In this document: positions 49,690 through 62,400 of the stretch, in pieces
Numbering within the stretch: the stretch's first letter is position 1
Layout of the letters: each line of letters begins with the position of its first letter
Assembly (NCBI GenBank): GCA_024036415.1
Contig: JAMWET010003610.1
Coordinates: 411,001 to 475,000, forward strand
Length of the DNA stretch: 64,000 nt
DNA from: Prochilodus magdalenae
Lineage: Eukaryota; Chordata; Actinopteri; Characiformes; Prochilodontidae
Reading direction: 5' to 3'
Notes under the pieces: generated by a model
What the model was told of the DNA's origin: nothing
What the model saw: only the letters and a program-made list of their open reading frames with translations
The model's database searches: none
Program-made: the position numbers and the translations under genes

Positions 49690-49875
49690 TTGTCAATCTC
49701 ACTATTGGAGTCCCACAGGGGTCAGTTCTTGGTTCACTTATGTTCTGCCTGTACAAGAAATTATTGGGATCAGTGATAAGCACACATGGCTTCTCTTACC
49801 ACTGCTGTCCTTCTTATTTCCTCTCAACACCTGAAATTAGATGCTGTCAGGACATAACTGCAAAGGACACCCCTA
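49690..49875 (+). pseudogene. LINE reverse transcriptase fragment
   Basis: Within one + frame the translation is NLTIGVPQGSVLGSLMFCLY followed by KKLLGSVISTHGFSYHCC. GVPQGSVLGPLLF is the RT palm motif of fish non-LTR retrotransposons, and HG-S-HCYADD should follow. Here the sequence breaks right after HC (CPSYFLSTPE), so the YADD catalytic Asp pair has been lost by a deletion. The upstream part of the 130-codon frame (from 49497) shows no RT motif that I can identify. Confidence 0.8.
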
Positions 49876-50559
49876 GACTAGAGATTTGAACCACTGATGT
49901 TTTTAACAATACAAGGACAAAATAATACTGATAAGCTTAACATGAAATCTACATCTTGCAGAATACTACTTCAAAACATGTGAGGAATACAACCCTTCCT
50001 GGCTGCAGATAAAAACTCAGCGTCTTAATTAGGCTTTAGTTTAATTTCCAGTTACTGGAGTTCGATAAAACGATAACCTCCCAAGGTTCTCCTGTTTGGC
50101 TCCTCTGACTCAGAAACACATCTGTTACACACTTGCACCTTGGTTCACAATTACACACATCCAAGTCGGCTTAGGTATTCCACTTCCAGGCTCTTGAACA
50201 TTTGAGATCCAGGTTTGCTTGTGAGCTAGGTGTCACTGTATTAGTGCTCCTGCCCCCTCAGTGGTACAGCAGGTGACTCTGTTCTCTGTGCCATGGCATA
50301 AAGTCTCAGCTATCCCGACTCAACTATTCAACTCATTCCTGCCCTTCACTTTTTAATCAGCCTTTCCTTCTTTCCTTTTTTCTCACATCTGTGTTTATTA
50401 TTTACCTCTGTATGGATGAAGAATCACATGCACTTGATATCTGTTTACTTGACATCTGTTGACATATTGTTTACTTCTTAGCAAAGACCTGCACTTTACA
50501 TGTCCTCAAGGCCTATTGTTGCAGTTATTTATTTAGCCAGATCAAGGCTCTTGTCTGTA

Positions 50560-50665
50560 TGGTTAGCTTGATTCCTGCAGTTTCTAGAGGTACAGTTTGG
50601 CTTTTACTGGTTGTAGATTTGTTAGTTGCTCTGGATGAGAGCGGCTTATGCTTAAATGCTTCAAA
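50560..50665 (+). mobile_element. L2-type 3' tail, degraded
   Basis: gttagttgctctggatgaga (50621-50640) followed by gcggcttatgcttaaatgct is a diverged copy of the same tail seen at 41815. An upstream body may reach to about 50240, but cannot be typed. Confidence 0.5.
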
Positions 50666-51760
50666 GGGTAAAAATAAGCAGTAAAATTGATGCATATGTA
50701 TGAACTTATTTCCAAACCAAACAAAACATACAATTCATTAATGTATTCTTAAAATGGCTCACAGTTAGTTCAAGGGCTTAGCATATACAGAATTCACTCA
50801 GGTCTGTTAAAAAAGCAGCCCAGGTGACATCTCATGGAGCCAAAGCAAACCAAAGCTGCATCAAGGCAAATATGTAGCCAGTGCAAGAAAAGTAGTTTTG
50901 CTTGGCTACGGATGTAACTTGCTAAATTCACATTTATGTTAATAGAGTTTTGGCCTTTTCAGAATTGCACCCTCTATAGTCTGTTACTCGGTTTGTAAAA
51001 GAGGCAGAGGCAGCGGTGCGAATGTTAAAATGGCCATCAGTGTGCCCTCTCCCAGTGGGGAAGGGGCGAGCATCTGCAGGCAGACATCAGCCGCTGCCCC
51101 ACAGGGTGCAATACAAATAGCTACTTAAAAGGAATGTGTTTAGAAAATCGATTTTGCAGCAGCCCTCATAAAATGAAGTAGTTAAAGAAGATTAGCTAGA
51201 GTACATTAAATGGCCCTTTCATTAACATGCAATGGCACACCAATATGGTTGCTTTGTATGTAGATGAACACCATATACAAGATTTAAAATGTTAATAGGG
51301 CCAACAAAACTCCATCTTTGCACACTTGGCACCAAGCATTTATATTTTCTCATCAACACTTTACATCCATTCAGTCGCCACTTTATGAAAAATGCATACC
51401 TACCTTCTTGGTCCAGTATATGCGTGTATAATTTCTCAGCACAGCAGCAAGACTGACATGGTTGTGTGCACCTAGTCACAGCTAGTTTGAAATTGACCAC
51501 CATCCAAAAATATCTAGCCAGTGAACTGACAACTGTTTATTTGATTTAGGGAACTGATGCTCCAACTATACACTAGGAAGAAACTGAAAATTGAAATGAT
51601 CCTTTGAGCTGAAAATGGGTTCCTGCCTGACCATAACTAAAACCTTGCTAAAAATGAAGCCAATAAATAACTCACTTCTAATCTAATGTAAATATGTGCC
51701 AGAAGCTTTAGATAAAATAACAAATCCTCAAGCAAAATATTTATTTTCCAGGTGTACATA

Positions 51761-51945
51761 GTTGGTATAGTGTGGTGGGAAACATCTCTGCCCTATATGC
51801 TGTAAGTAGGGGTTCAATCAACTGCTTGGGCAAGCACCCTACACTATACTAATAATTCTTAGACAAGACTCCCAACACTATCCTCACCTAGGAAAAATTT
51901 AAGATCATCTGAGAAATGCCATAAATGGCATAAAATAATATACAA
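51761..51945 (+). mobile_element. tRNA-derived SINE
   Basis: A tRNA-like head with a box-A-like gttggtatagtgtggtggga, a box B match ggggttcaatcaactg (GGTTCAATC), then cttgggcaagcaccctacac, tactaataattcttagacaa and gactcccaacacta. The latter ordered blocks recur in ostariophysan SINE copies I know. The 3' tail is decayed. Confidence 0.6.
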
Positions 51946-52707
51946 ATTTTATTATTTAAAAAAAGTAATGTATTGAACACTGGCATTCAGTCCATTTACT
52001 ACGCATGTGCACTAGCATTGTGTCAGTGTGACTGATTTTACCATTGGACTCCACAAAAATACCATACACTTTATACTCAGATTTTTCTAAACAACAACAG
52101 GATGGGTCGTGAAACAGAATTCCCACAATATCTACTGGGACCCTGTTTGCCTACTGCACATTTTAAATCCAAGCTTTGCATTTATATTTTTTTATAAAAA
52201 TACTTTTGCTTTTGCAAGATTTTGCTTCTAAGCATTGTGTTTAATATATTGTACAGTTGGGACCTAAAAGGAACATATTAGCATAATATATTAATAGAAA
52301 GAAATAATAAAGCAGAAGGACAAACTGCTAGTGGAAATGAGCTTGCTTGATGTTTACATCTGAGCCCTCAATGAAAAACCAGGACTGTATTAATTTAATT
52401 CTAAAAAAATAAGCAACAGAACATTTAAACTGAAATAAAGAAAAGTTATGACATTTAAAAAGCAGAGGAAACGGTGAAGTTTGTGCACTGTTTGTAGGTC
52501 ACTTAAGCAAACTTATGAAATTGTTAAAGCATTTGTATACAGAGCCTTCCTTTTATTAAAGCTTGTGTTCAGATGGGCCTTATGCAGATTTGATTCACTC
52601 ATTAGAAACTTTTGTTACAGTTCGTTAGTTGGAGTCTATGACAGCTCGAGTGCACAAATAAAGTGAAAGGGGGACAAATATTGTAAAATCCTGAACTTCA
52701 TGTATGT

Positions 52708-52728
52708 ATAATATATATATATATATAT
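52708..52728. repeat. short (AT)n microsatellite
   Basis: About ten AT units in intron 2. Confidence 0.9.
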
Positions 52729-53394
52729 TGTAAATGTATAAGATTTTTCTTTCCTAGATTGGTATGTTAATTATGTCGTTTGTAACTACAAATGTTTTCA
52801 ATGAACTAGAATTCAAAATACTGTGGGAGCATTTATACAGTTTCTTTAGACTTTTATATACAGTTTATATTAGCTTACAGATTTATTAGAATTAATTTAA
52901 GACATTTAGCATAAAATTCTCAGCTGCATTCACAGCAGTGTCTGTTCTCAACATTGACCAGTGGTTTCAATCCCCATTGAATGTGAGGACGGATGTAGCT
53001 TCACTCGTTCTGCTGAATTTCTCCTGGTCTAACGGTGAATAAACAGGCCATGTGGAGAGGCGTGTTTGCTCACAGCGCATGTTTTCTCTTGCTTAATGGG
53101 ACTGATTGGAAATGCGTGAGGTGAAGCTGGCCGCCTCGCTCCAGTGCAACAACATCAGGGCTGCTGTCTGGTCACTGTCGAACGGGAAATAAATACAAAG
53201 AGCAAGGTCTTTTTAATCTAGAGAAAGTCATAGACTGACGCCCCGAATGCTGTTGAGTTTGCAGCTGATTCAGCATTTCTATCACTACACTTCTGCCCAG
53301 TTCAACTGAAGGAACAAAACAGTGATTGATTACCTAGGTCAAACAGTGATTGATTTCCTAATAAAACATTATTTGTAATTTTAAAAATAGTACA

Positions 53395-53935
53395 AGACAT
53401 CACTCGCTCGAGTGGCTCGAGTGGCAGCCAGTTACAGCAGCTCTTGCTCACCGTGAGCTTTTTCTCTTTAAGTTCAAACACGTGTTGAAGAACCTGTACC
53501 ACCCCATGTACCACTCTGTGAAAGCATTGGGCAGCTCCTTCAGTGCCCGGCTGCTGCACCTGCGTTGTGTGAAGGAGAGATACCGCAGGTCCCTACCTTC
53601 TGGCCGCTGTCAGACTGTATAACATTCACTGTTCTCCGTAGTCTGTTTCTACAGTAGTCTACTTCTACAATAGTCCATTTGTACAATGTGCAATAAAAAC
53701 TCAGTAGTCTATTTCTATTTCTACTATGTACAATAAAACTCGGGAATCTATTTCTATTTTTACTATTTATATTTTCTGTAATTTTTTGTATATTCTTATT
53801 TTTCTTATTTATTATTTGTAAGTTTCCTGACACTTCTGTTCTTTCCTCTGTGCTGCTGTGGCATTGTAAATTTCCCCACTGTGGGATCAATAAAGGATTA
53901 TCTTATCTTACTTACTTTAACTTACATCAAATGAT
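53395..53935 (+). mobile_element. 3' end of a non-LTR retrotransposon
   Basis: A + frame near 53500-53620 reads VKALGSSFSARLLHLRCVKE then RYRRSLPSGRCQTV, like the C-terminus of a fish LINE ORF2 (...ERYRRSFLP-A-RLYN). The 3' untranslated part is T-rich with repeated tctatttctatttctac, followed by aatttccccactgtgggatc and aataaaggattatcttatct. That end, with a short ttatc/ttactt tandem tail, is a very common fish LINE terminus. It is 5' truncated and has stops. Confidence 0.7.
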
Positions 53936-55689
53936 AAACTAAGAAATAGCATTGTTTTTTATGTTCTTTTTGAAATTGATGCCAGGAACACATTTCAAAA
54001 TAGTTGGGATAGTGGCATGTTTACCACAATTGGAATTATATTTTAAATAAATACATAGATTTTCTTAGAAACAAAGTTGTACTTATATTTGCTTAGCAAA
54101 TCAATAAAGCATGGCATTTGACCAAGGGTGATCAAACATTTTCATAGAATATACAGAAAACTAAGAGGCGTGATCTGTCATTAAGACAACTTTATCTAAC
54201 TCTGATCAAAATGTAACATTTATAGCAAATTATTACTACTGGAATAAGGGGTTATAGAGATTTATGTAGGGATATGTCAATTGTCATGACATGCTTATGT
54301 ATGTGTTATGAAACTTTATGAACATTATATACAGTAAAGTGTAACCAAACGTGGGTGAATAATGCTGAAAGCGTTGCATTGATTCATTAGGATTTTGCAC
54401 TAAATCTGAGAGGTTTGAGCCTTTATATGTCACACATTTCATTACAGGATATTTTCCTCTCACACATTCAACAACAAGAACTGACCTAAATATGAACCAA
54501 CTGAACTTGCACTTCTAGTCCTAGTTTATTTCCTCCTGTTTATGAGACAGAGCATTTATAAAAATCATGATTCATGGTTTGATGAGCTTGTTGGTCTGCT
54601 TTTACGTCATGCAAAAGTATCATCAGCTACTTGCCTGCTATTTAGTTCAGCTTATTGACTGATATGTAATGATATACTGCAGGTTGCTCAAATAATAGTC
54701 AAATAATAATAGTGTTACAGCACTAGCATACTGACAAAAATGAATAATTTTTTATTTTTTTTGGTTCTGTGAAGTTTGTTCAACCTCAATACAGCCTCTA
54801 CCAAAAATGCAATAATGGGTGCAGCACAGCATGCCAAAAATAACTGTTTATATATTCCCATTGAAATCCAGAATTTTACCTATACAGACTGAGGCTTGTC
54901 TTTTAAAAAAAAAAGCATCAGGAATATCTGAAGGAAGTTGCATTGGGAGTTTTATTTCACTCCACTTTAATGGTCAGGTCTACAACATAGGCCTTTCTTT
55001 GCCATCAAGCAGCATCATTAGACCCAAGCCTTTTCTAGTCTGTAAATACAGTACAAAGGCATAAACGTACAAGCGGATGAAATGTGATGGTTTGGCTCTG
55101 AAAGCCCTGGTGACCCATGAGCTGAGTCTGGCGGCTGTTTAATTGGCCAGGTGATACATGCTCTTCTCTCCGCTTCACCTTGCAGCTCATAGGCCCTGCA
55201 GTAAATTGCTGCGTTTGAAAAGTCCAGACTGCTGCCTAATTTGGCTTCCTTTTAGTTTGTGCTGTTTGGGTCTTGGCTTGTGAGTGCAGCTTCTTGGTAA
55301 TGAGAGATGAAATAGATGTGTTTAATGCTTGCGAGGCAGAGGGACTATCAAAGGTTTGCACTGGAATTGTTTAGACGGAAAGATTGAATCTAACTGCTCT
55401 TGTGTTAGAATAAAGCTTTAGCAGTGGCTCTCAGAGGAACACGGCTAAGTCTTCATTTAGGTTCCTATTTGGGTTCATTTGTCTTTTTTAAATGTTTAGA
55501 ATCTCTGACAAGCGGTCCGTCACTGCTCTGTATTCCACATATTCTTTCTGTTGTTGTTCATCTATGTTTCATACTGCTATGCAGAAACAGAATGTGCTGG
55601 TGCTGGATAGTTGAGGTAACTGCTGAGGTCAGTGCAGAACTGAGTTAATACGGTACATCATTCTATGAAATCTCCTAGTTTGAGTTCAG

Positions 55690-55870
55690 ACCACTCATTA
55701 GGGACTACCTTACTGATGTACAGTTAGATACTGTGGAGTCGTTCTCCATCTCTTGATCATTGCCAGTTTCTGGCAGGATATCTCTGAGTGGTGGTTTTTG
55801 TTTACATAGCAGTGACACTGACGGGACTGATACACTTCTACCAAACAGCACACTCACTCACACCGCCATG
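55690..55870 (+). repeat. dispersed fish repeat, relative of 14820-15060
   Basis: Shares a gtggtgg... then cagtgacactga...tggtgg-type block order with 14880-14935, and continues gcacactcactcacaccgcc. Divergent and of uncertain ends. Confidence 0.35.
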
Positions 55871-57028
55871 TCAGTTACTCTTCTGTGTTGAGACTGACCC
55901 AACACCCAGAAGTCTGATTGACAGAGTTTCTGTGGTCAGGGACTGAGCAATGACCAATGAGGTGTAGTTTCCCTTCACAAAGGTTCACTTGATAATAACT
56001 ACAAGGCAAAATGGGTTACCAGAGAACTACAATCAATTTTATAACTACAATTTCTCCACAAAATTTGATTAAAGAAAAAATATGATTTCTCCAAATCCAA
56101 ACAAGTGAGCTGCAAAAAAGTGCCCTAAGGAAAATCTCCAGCAGTAGTTGACTATGCTGTTTCAAAGTAAGGATGTGTAATTAGCCTGCTACTACGACTG
56201 CATAAAATACATAAAAATACATAACTATAAAACACATAACTATAACTATGGTTATGTGTGACATTGCCAGCACAGAACAAGCTACTGCCTTCACCTGAGT
56301 ACAGGCTCACTGATCGCTAGTGCTCATTTAATGGCCCACTCGTGTACCACGGCCCACAAGTTGAGATACTGCTCGGAAGTAGCATCATACTTGACTGCTA
56401 AAGTCTGCCTAGTGGAAAATGTTCAGGCAGTGGAGAATGTTCAGGTTGAACAGGAGTTGGAACCCTTAATTTTAGGCACCAGAGCCCAGAAAGAGAGGAT
56501 ACTATCTGTACTTGTATTCCACACTTTGTGACACGTCATAGTGCTAACAGGGATCTTCTGTTTCTGTTGTTTTGCTGTTTTCTGTGTAGTGAGTGGGATG
56601 TTGTGCTTGTAAGGGGTGTCAAACCTGTAGCACGTCTTATACTCGGAAAGAACAGAGATTATATATTGCATGCTTACTGCCTCTCACAGAACTGAGGAAA
56701 TAGATTCACATGACCAAGCCTTTCTGCTGCCACTCAGACTGTTTAAACACAGCTGCCATAAAAGGAAGGAGCAAAAATCTATAAGGCAGGCAGGCATTCT
56801 AGGGTGCTTGGTGAGTGTATAATGGTACTCAACAATCTATGTAGCACAGTACGTACTACTAACTTCAAATAAGCCAGTATCAAATGCAACCCTCCACAGT
56901 TCATAAACCCTCAAGGCACCTAGTGAAAAGAAATCCTGATTGATTAGTTTCTCAATTTAAGTGAGAATGTAATTGCTCTGTATTTTGTATTTGTCCTTAG
57001 TGTCTTTCTTTCTCTGTGTGTGAAACAG

Positions 57029-57173
57029 TACTGGGTGGGCTGGAGTCTCGTGGAGTACTGAGGAAGATCAGTGACATGCTGGAGATCATTTTGAAGAGAA
57101 TTGATGCTCTTGCTAAACTCAGCAACACCAGTGAAAGTCACAGGCTGGAGGAGCTCAGCTCTGCTCTTGACAG
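57029..57173 (+). CDS. mgat5b: mgat5b coding exon 3: start of the lumenal stem
   Basis: Completes codon 61 (G+TA = Val) and codes to codon 108 plus two bases. The peptide is VLGGLESRGVLRKISDMLEI, then ILKRIDALAKLSNTSESHRL, then EELSSALD(R). The mammalian counterpart has VMGGPESRGVLRKMSDLLEL followed by MVKRMDALARLENSSELHR, so order and spacing are conserved. Regularly spaced hydrophobic residues (L71, I74, L78, I81, I85, L88) suggest an amphipathic or coiled-coil stem helix. N93-T-S is an N-glycosylation sequon, and the mammalian protein has NSS at the same place. The acceptor is gtgaaacag (AG 57027-57028). The donor is GACAG|gtacgt at 57174, and Arg109 would be completed by exon 4, which is outside the window. 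Reading past the donor stays open for about 28 codons to a TGA at 57256-57258, so intron retention would give a short soluble-stem fragment. Confidence 0.95.
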
Positions 57174-58315
57174 GTACGTTGGACAGAGGATCGCTTCAGG
57201 TCCAGATCTCCCCAGGACTGTCTCCATGGTGACACCACCCCCTCACATCAGTGCTTGAGTGGCGTCCAGGTGTCATGACTGTATTAGCATGTAAAGGCAT
57301 GTGGAGCTTCAGTGTTTATTCAGAACAGCTGCAGTTCAAAGCCAGATTAACTCATACAACATGCGGTACTTTGAAAAAGCCACAGATCATTTATCAATTT
57401 TTATGGCGTTATTATTTTTAAGTCATATTTCTGGGCAGATTACAGGTAAAAGATGAAAGTAAAAAAAAAACAGGAAAAGAACACATCATTGGATGTGTTT
57501 GCGATTACTTGGAAGGGGAGAAGCAGAAAATGCAGCCAACTTCTAAGACTGAACGCTGAGAGAATCCTGAGAGAATAGAAGCTGTAATAAAGGAAAAAAC
57601 ATACTAAAAACTCCAAAAAACATTATATTTGTAAATTTAAATATGATCTTTATGTGTTTAACACAAAAAATTATTGGCCGATTTGAAAAAATAAAAAAAT
57701 TAAGTGTAGGTTGATATCCACTGCTTAGTTCTATTCAGTTCAGTATGCAAAATTTGTGTTAAGTAATCTTAAATAAGGCATTTATTACTATTACAATTAC
57801 TACAATTACTATTTATTTGCTGCATTTAACATGAAAAAACATAAAATGTGAGAGCGCACATTTACACACGGCACCTTTTCTTATTTAGGGGTAAATTCTT
57901 TTCAAGGTTTAATTCCTTCCAGTATGTTAAATAAATAGTGAACATTATATGTTATATGCATAATATGCATATTATATATGCAGCGACATATACCGACGAC
58001 ATTTACCGTTTCAAGATTGCCTCGTGACATATGTCATGCCAAACAGCAGGCTTGTGACTGATTGGGTGTGTTGTACGTGAGTTGAATAGCCTTTTATTTA
58101 TAGTAATAGGCAGTTTTTGGCAAAAGTACCAGTACTCAGATAGTCTGGCAATGTGAGATTATTACCACAGAGACAACTGACAATTCTTTGATGGTGTCCA
58201 TGTACACTGTGTATTTAGCATCTACATTCTACAGTATACAACACATACTTCCCTGCAGCTACCTTGTATTATGTGTCATAAGCTTTTCTGTCAGCAGATG
58301 TGCTATTAATGATTA

Positions 58316-58687
58316 AAAAAACACAGAGACAAAGCATTTTATTTATTCAGTCATTTTCATATTAATTACAACATTTAACACATTTTGTGAGCAATTGGCC
58401 TCTCTGGGATTAAAGCTCAAAATATGATTAGATGATTATCGGCTTACTGTTTATTATTTAATATGATACCTTCAGTGCGTGCTGTTAGCCCGGAACGTCT
58501 GAATTCTCTGTGGAGTTTAAAAAATTGCTTATCTAAAACTTCAAATTGAGTTTATTTTCTGAAAGAGCTTTTGCTCTCAGTGGAAATTAAAGACTGAATA
58601 AGGAAATATCTGAGGCTGTCACTCATGCAGGAACGCAAAAAAACTCCCGAGACAGAAAAACAAAGCCTAATAAATGCAGCGACATTC
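58316..58687 (+). repeat. copy B of a segment repeated in intron 2
   Basis: Partner of 34476-34725, same strand, 24 kb downstream. Shared blocks include acagagacaaagcatttta, cattttgtgagcaa, cctctctggga, attagatgattat, ctcagtggaaattaa, aaggaaatatctgaggct, gtcactca and caggaacg. It carries an extra stretch at about 58448-58555 not seen in copy A. Confidence 0.7.
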
Positions 58688-59917
58688 CCCTCCCACCGAC
58701 AGTATTGTGTGTGTGGGCCTGAATGCAGTAGGGGACGTTAGAGAGGTCAGAGTGTGTGTTTGGAGCTGATGCTCATTGGTACAGACGTACTCGCTGCAGG
58801 AGCGGAGCAGAGCAGTTGAGTGCAGTTCAGCGTGATTTGCCTGCAGGGCTGTGGGTGTTACAGGCTATTCATCTGAGCAAGCTTTACTTCTGTTATTTGC
58901 TTCTGTGCTTTCGGACCTCTGCATGCACCCTGATCCCCAGACAAGCCTTATAATCAAACCGAATCTCTTCTTTATAAAGCAGACATGACCATACAGACTC
59001 TGAGAATCCAATAAACGATCCACGGTGTCAGCCTTCAGCTTACGCCTGGCAATGGTTAGTCTCCTGAGTACAATACCTAATATCTCTGCCAGCTATATAC
59101 ACTCACTGTCCATATTATGAGGTCCACTCTTCATCACAGGTCATTTTCTCTTGACTAGATAGACATTAGGGCTGTCAAGTGAATACGATAATTAATCATG
59201 ATTAATCACATTGACTGTAATTCACCAAGTCAGCATGAAGAGAGTGCAGACATAAAATCTGTGTCTCATGTTTTTTGTTCATTTCGTTTAAGATTAGCAT
59301 AATAAGATCAACTTCAGCATGTGAAATCAAGCACCAGCCGACAACCATTACCGCATGCACATGAAGTAATTCTGATGTTTCAGTAGGGAGCCAATAAAAG
59401 GACAATGTTTAGTGGCTTGTGAGCCAATGGCTGCGCTCTAAGATGGAGTTTGAGGTGCTAACCTAACTTTATAGGGTTAAAACTATGTTGACTGTAATGT
59501 AAAATAAACAAAAGCTCTTGTTTGGGTGAGTGATGTGATTGTGTAGTTCAATCATTTTCCTAAAATAACATAGCTTAAATACAGTGCATGAGATGCTGTG
59601 GTTTGTTTTTCAGGGCAGTGTCAGTATTAATATAAAAAGCATAGTGTAAAACATTATTAAATTGGACATTAATTTGTGCATGCCAATTTCCATGTAAGGG
59701 GAAACTTTTAAAATGCTTTTTTAAAAAAGTAACTAATTTGAACTAATTTAGGACAAAATTTTTAAATAATAAAAAAATAATTTAGGGAAAATTTTAAACA
59801 CATTGAATATTATACATTTTACTCCTTTAATATCAAATCAAACTTTTTCTTAGGTGGTTAAACTATTATACTGTACTTACCTTTACACATGCTCCAGCAG
59901 ATACAACCAAGATAAAT

Positions 59918-60135
59918 CTCCTGAGACCCAGACTTGGTGTGCAATTTTAATTTCTCCTAGCTAGTTGTGATTAGTAGGACCTAACAAGTATAAAAACTTA
60001 ACGTTGTCTTTGTACAGGAAGTTGTTTTAGCAAAAAACAATGTCCTTATATTAGGCCAAAGGGTCAACATTTTAAAAGTAGAGATGTAATGTTCTCATAT
60101 GAGGACGCTGGGGAGGACGCTGGGGTCTCAGGAGG
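59918..60135 (-). mobile_element. MITE-like element, inverted partner of 35719-35929
   Basis: The minus-strand sequence begins cctcctgagaccccagcgtc, with a small 13-bp internal duplication (gcgtcctccccagcgtcctc), and ends tgggtctcaggag. The interior is nearly the same as 35719-35929. On its right lies ttaa, possibly part of a target site, but the left flank does not clearly match. Confidence 0.75.
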
Positions 60136-61959
60136 TTAAATTGATGTATACAATACTATTGGGGACTTTTCCATGTGCTCAATTTCTGGTGAGGTTTGAC
60201 TGTGCAGGGTCATTGATTTAGTGCGTCTGTAACTTTGATCAATTGCACCTGTCTTATTTGCTGTAGTTCGCTTTAACTTTGTTCTTACAAGAGAGCTGTC
60301 AATGAAGTTTCCTATTTAAAAGCTGTATTTGATAGTCATGTTTTCAGGTTGGATCCATGGATAGTTTGGAGGATAAAACTAGATAAATGTTCCAACTACA
60401 AAAAAAAGTAACATTTATCCTTTATCCTGTATAAGGGTTATAAGCATATTCATTTTAAACTGCTGCTAGGTATTATTTATATACTGGACTACATCATGCT
60501 AGTGTTTGTGGCACTGGTACAAGGGCATCAGACACAGTGGTGTTTGTTTGTTCTTGGGTTGGTGGCATTCCCCCCAACAAAAAGTATGGCTCTGTGGTTA
60601 GAAACTAGGTGTGCATCAACAAATGGGCTGCTATTTCTGTATGTACACCAGCAAGGTGGAATTGGAGTTCACACATAAAGATTATGTAGCATTAATCTTC
60701 TCATTTCAATTTCATAGCAAAGTAGTGCCTCGCCTTCTACTAGAATTAACCAGACACACCAATCTTACCATGATTATATAACTGCTGCCTGCTGTTTTCA
60801 TGATTTTACATGATTTTACAGCAAATACCATTTTGGGGCATAAACAAGAATAACTGTCAGCACATATGTACACCATGGTTACATATGCATCCAGTTACCC
60901 AGTCTGTGCCTCTCATTGCTATTCCTAAATAAAATAAGCTTGTTTTGTTTTTTTTTTGTTTTTTTTTAAGTTGGAAGGTTTTGTACTGGCACGTTAATGA
61001 TATGCGTAAAGCACAGTGAGCCAAGGGGGTCATAGTTATGGAAAGGACCAAATAAGAGTATTCTGAGTATTATCTGCATAGCAGTGATAAGAAATCCTAT
61101 AGTCTTCTGGGTTTTGGCCAAGAGGAAGCATGTATAAATTAAAAAGCTGCAGCCCAAGAATCAAACCTTGGAGCACAACACAGGTAACTGGCATGCTCTC
61201 AGAATAATTATTTCAACATTTTCATGCACTGGAGTTGTGTTTGTGTTTCAGATCCAATCACTGTCCTCATCCAAAATCTAGTATACAACCTTTCCACATG
61301 AGTAGAGGCAGTTACTGCAGCAAAGGGAGGCCAGTAATCAAAATCAAACTGGAAGACTACTGATTGTGCTCAACATACATTTTTGAAATGGAATCATGGT
61401 ATGTAAGAGCTCAACGGAGTGTAATGCACTCAATATGACATTAACATAATTTCTTTTAAATATGTTTGGAAATAGTGCATTGACCCATTTTCACAAGCAT
61501 GCTTTTCCATCAACTGTAAAATGAAGGCTTTTGAAGTGGCTTATTCATCCTGTATTTAGCGTTTCTTTTGTTCGCTGAAGTAGACCATGCTGGCTTTATT
61601 TAGCACTCAATCACAAAAGGAGCAATTCTGAGAAACTCAGCAGGCCAATTTAGTACTCTACTTCGAGCAGATTCACCCATTCTCTTTCAATAAGCCTTAA
61701 TCATTCAAAGATCTCTTTTAAGGTTATGTATAAATCTTGTAAATAAGCTTTATTTCATAATGTTTCCATACTCCACTGGCCATATTAAGGGCCACCATCA
61801 TGGAAAACTGAATGTAAGAGTTTGATCTAATAACACTCCTAAAGTTTTAGACAGTTCATACAGTTGATATCTGTAAGTTTCATATAGGGAAGTAAAAAAC
61901 CATGAACTGAACACTTTACCCCAAACCTGCTACATATCTAACTCATGACAGAAAGTACA

Positions 61960-62400
61960 TGGCAGATGTCATATGCTGTCATGAACTGCCATATAGTGGC
62001 ATGTCAAAAAGTCTCCTATGGCTTCTAAGGATTTTTTACATTTTCAGAGAGCTATGTAGCTGCTTAGAGAAGACTATGGCTGCTGATTGTTGGAACAAAG
62101 TTTGAGGAGTCAGGGTATTTATAAAGAAATGAAATTTGCTTTACCCGACCTTTCCCCAACAATGACTATGAACAAGCCATAGTCCTAACAAGCTAATTAA
62201 AGTCTGAGACCTTGGAAAAAGTTATGTGAGAGCTTAAACCTCTTGGGGTGCCTTAACTTTTGCATGGTGCTCCTTTCTTGTTTCACTCTAAAATAGTACA
62301 AGACAAGAATAATGTACCTATCTTGCTTAATATATTGACAATAAGTTTCATCTTTAATGTTGTGCCTGTTGGAGATCAGACCGTCTTCTACTTAAAGTTT
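61960..62400 (+). repeat. Tc1-associated non-autonomous repeat
   Basis: Contains taattaaagtctgagacctt, ggaaaaagttatgtgagagc, cttggggtgccttaactttt and gcatggtgctcctttcttgt, an ordered set I recognise from fish repeats that carry a gtgcaaaagtttgggcac-type end. Ends are not defined. Confidence 0.5.

Larger units (their letters stand above)
22380..57028 (+). other. mgat5b: mgat5b intron 2
   Basis: A phase-1 intron of 34,649 bp, from donor gtaagc to acceptor gaaacag. Large first introns separating the signal anchor from the catalytic domain are common in glycosyltransferase genes. The contents are mostly decayed transposons, microsatellites and AT-rich DNA, listed separately. Stretches without assigned features (22380-24265, 26300-29390, 29770-32670, 36000-37530, 42430-44310, 44390-48390, 51960-53400, 53935-55680) were read on both strands. 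I see no exon, RNA gene or recognisable repeat in them, apart from a few non-repetitive blocks raised under findings. Confidence 0.9.

Noticed and set aside
49497..49889. A 130-codon frame as a host gene
   Set aside because: Its middle is a LINE reverse transcriptase palm motif with the catalytic YADD lost, so it is a dead retroelement fragment.
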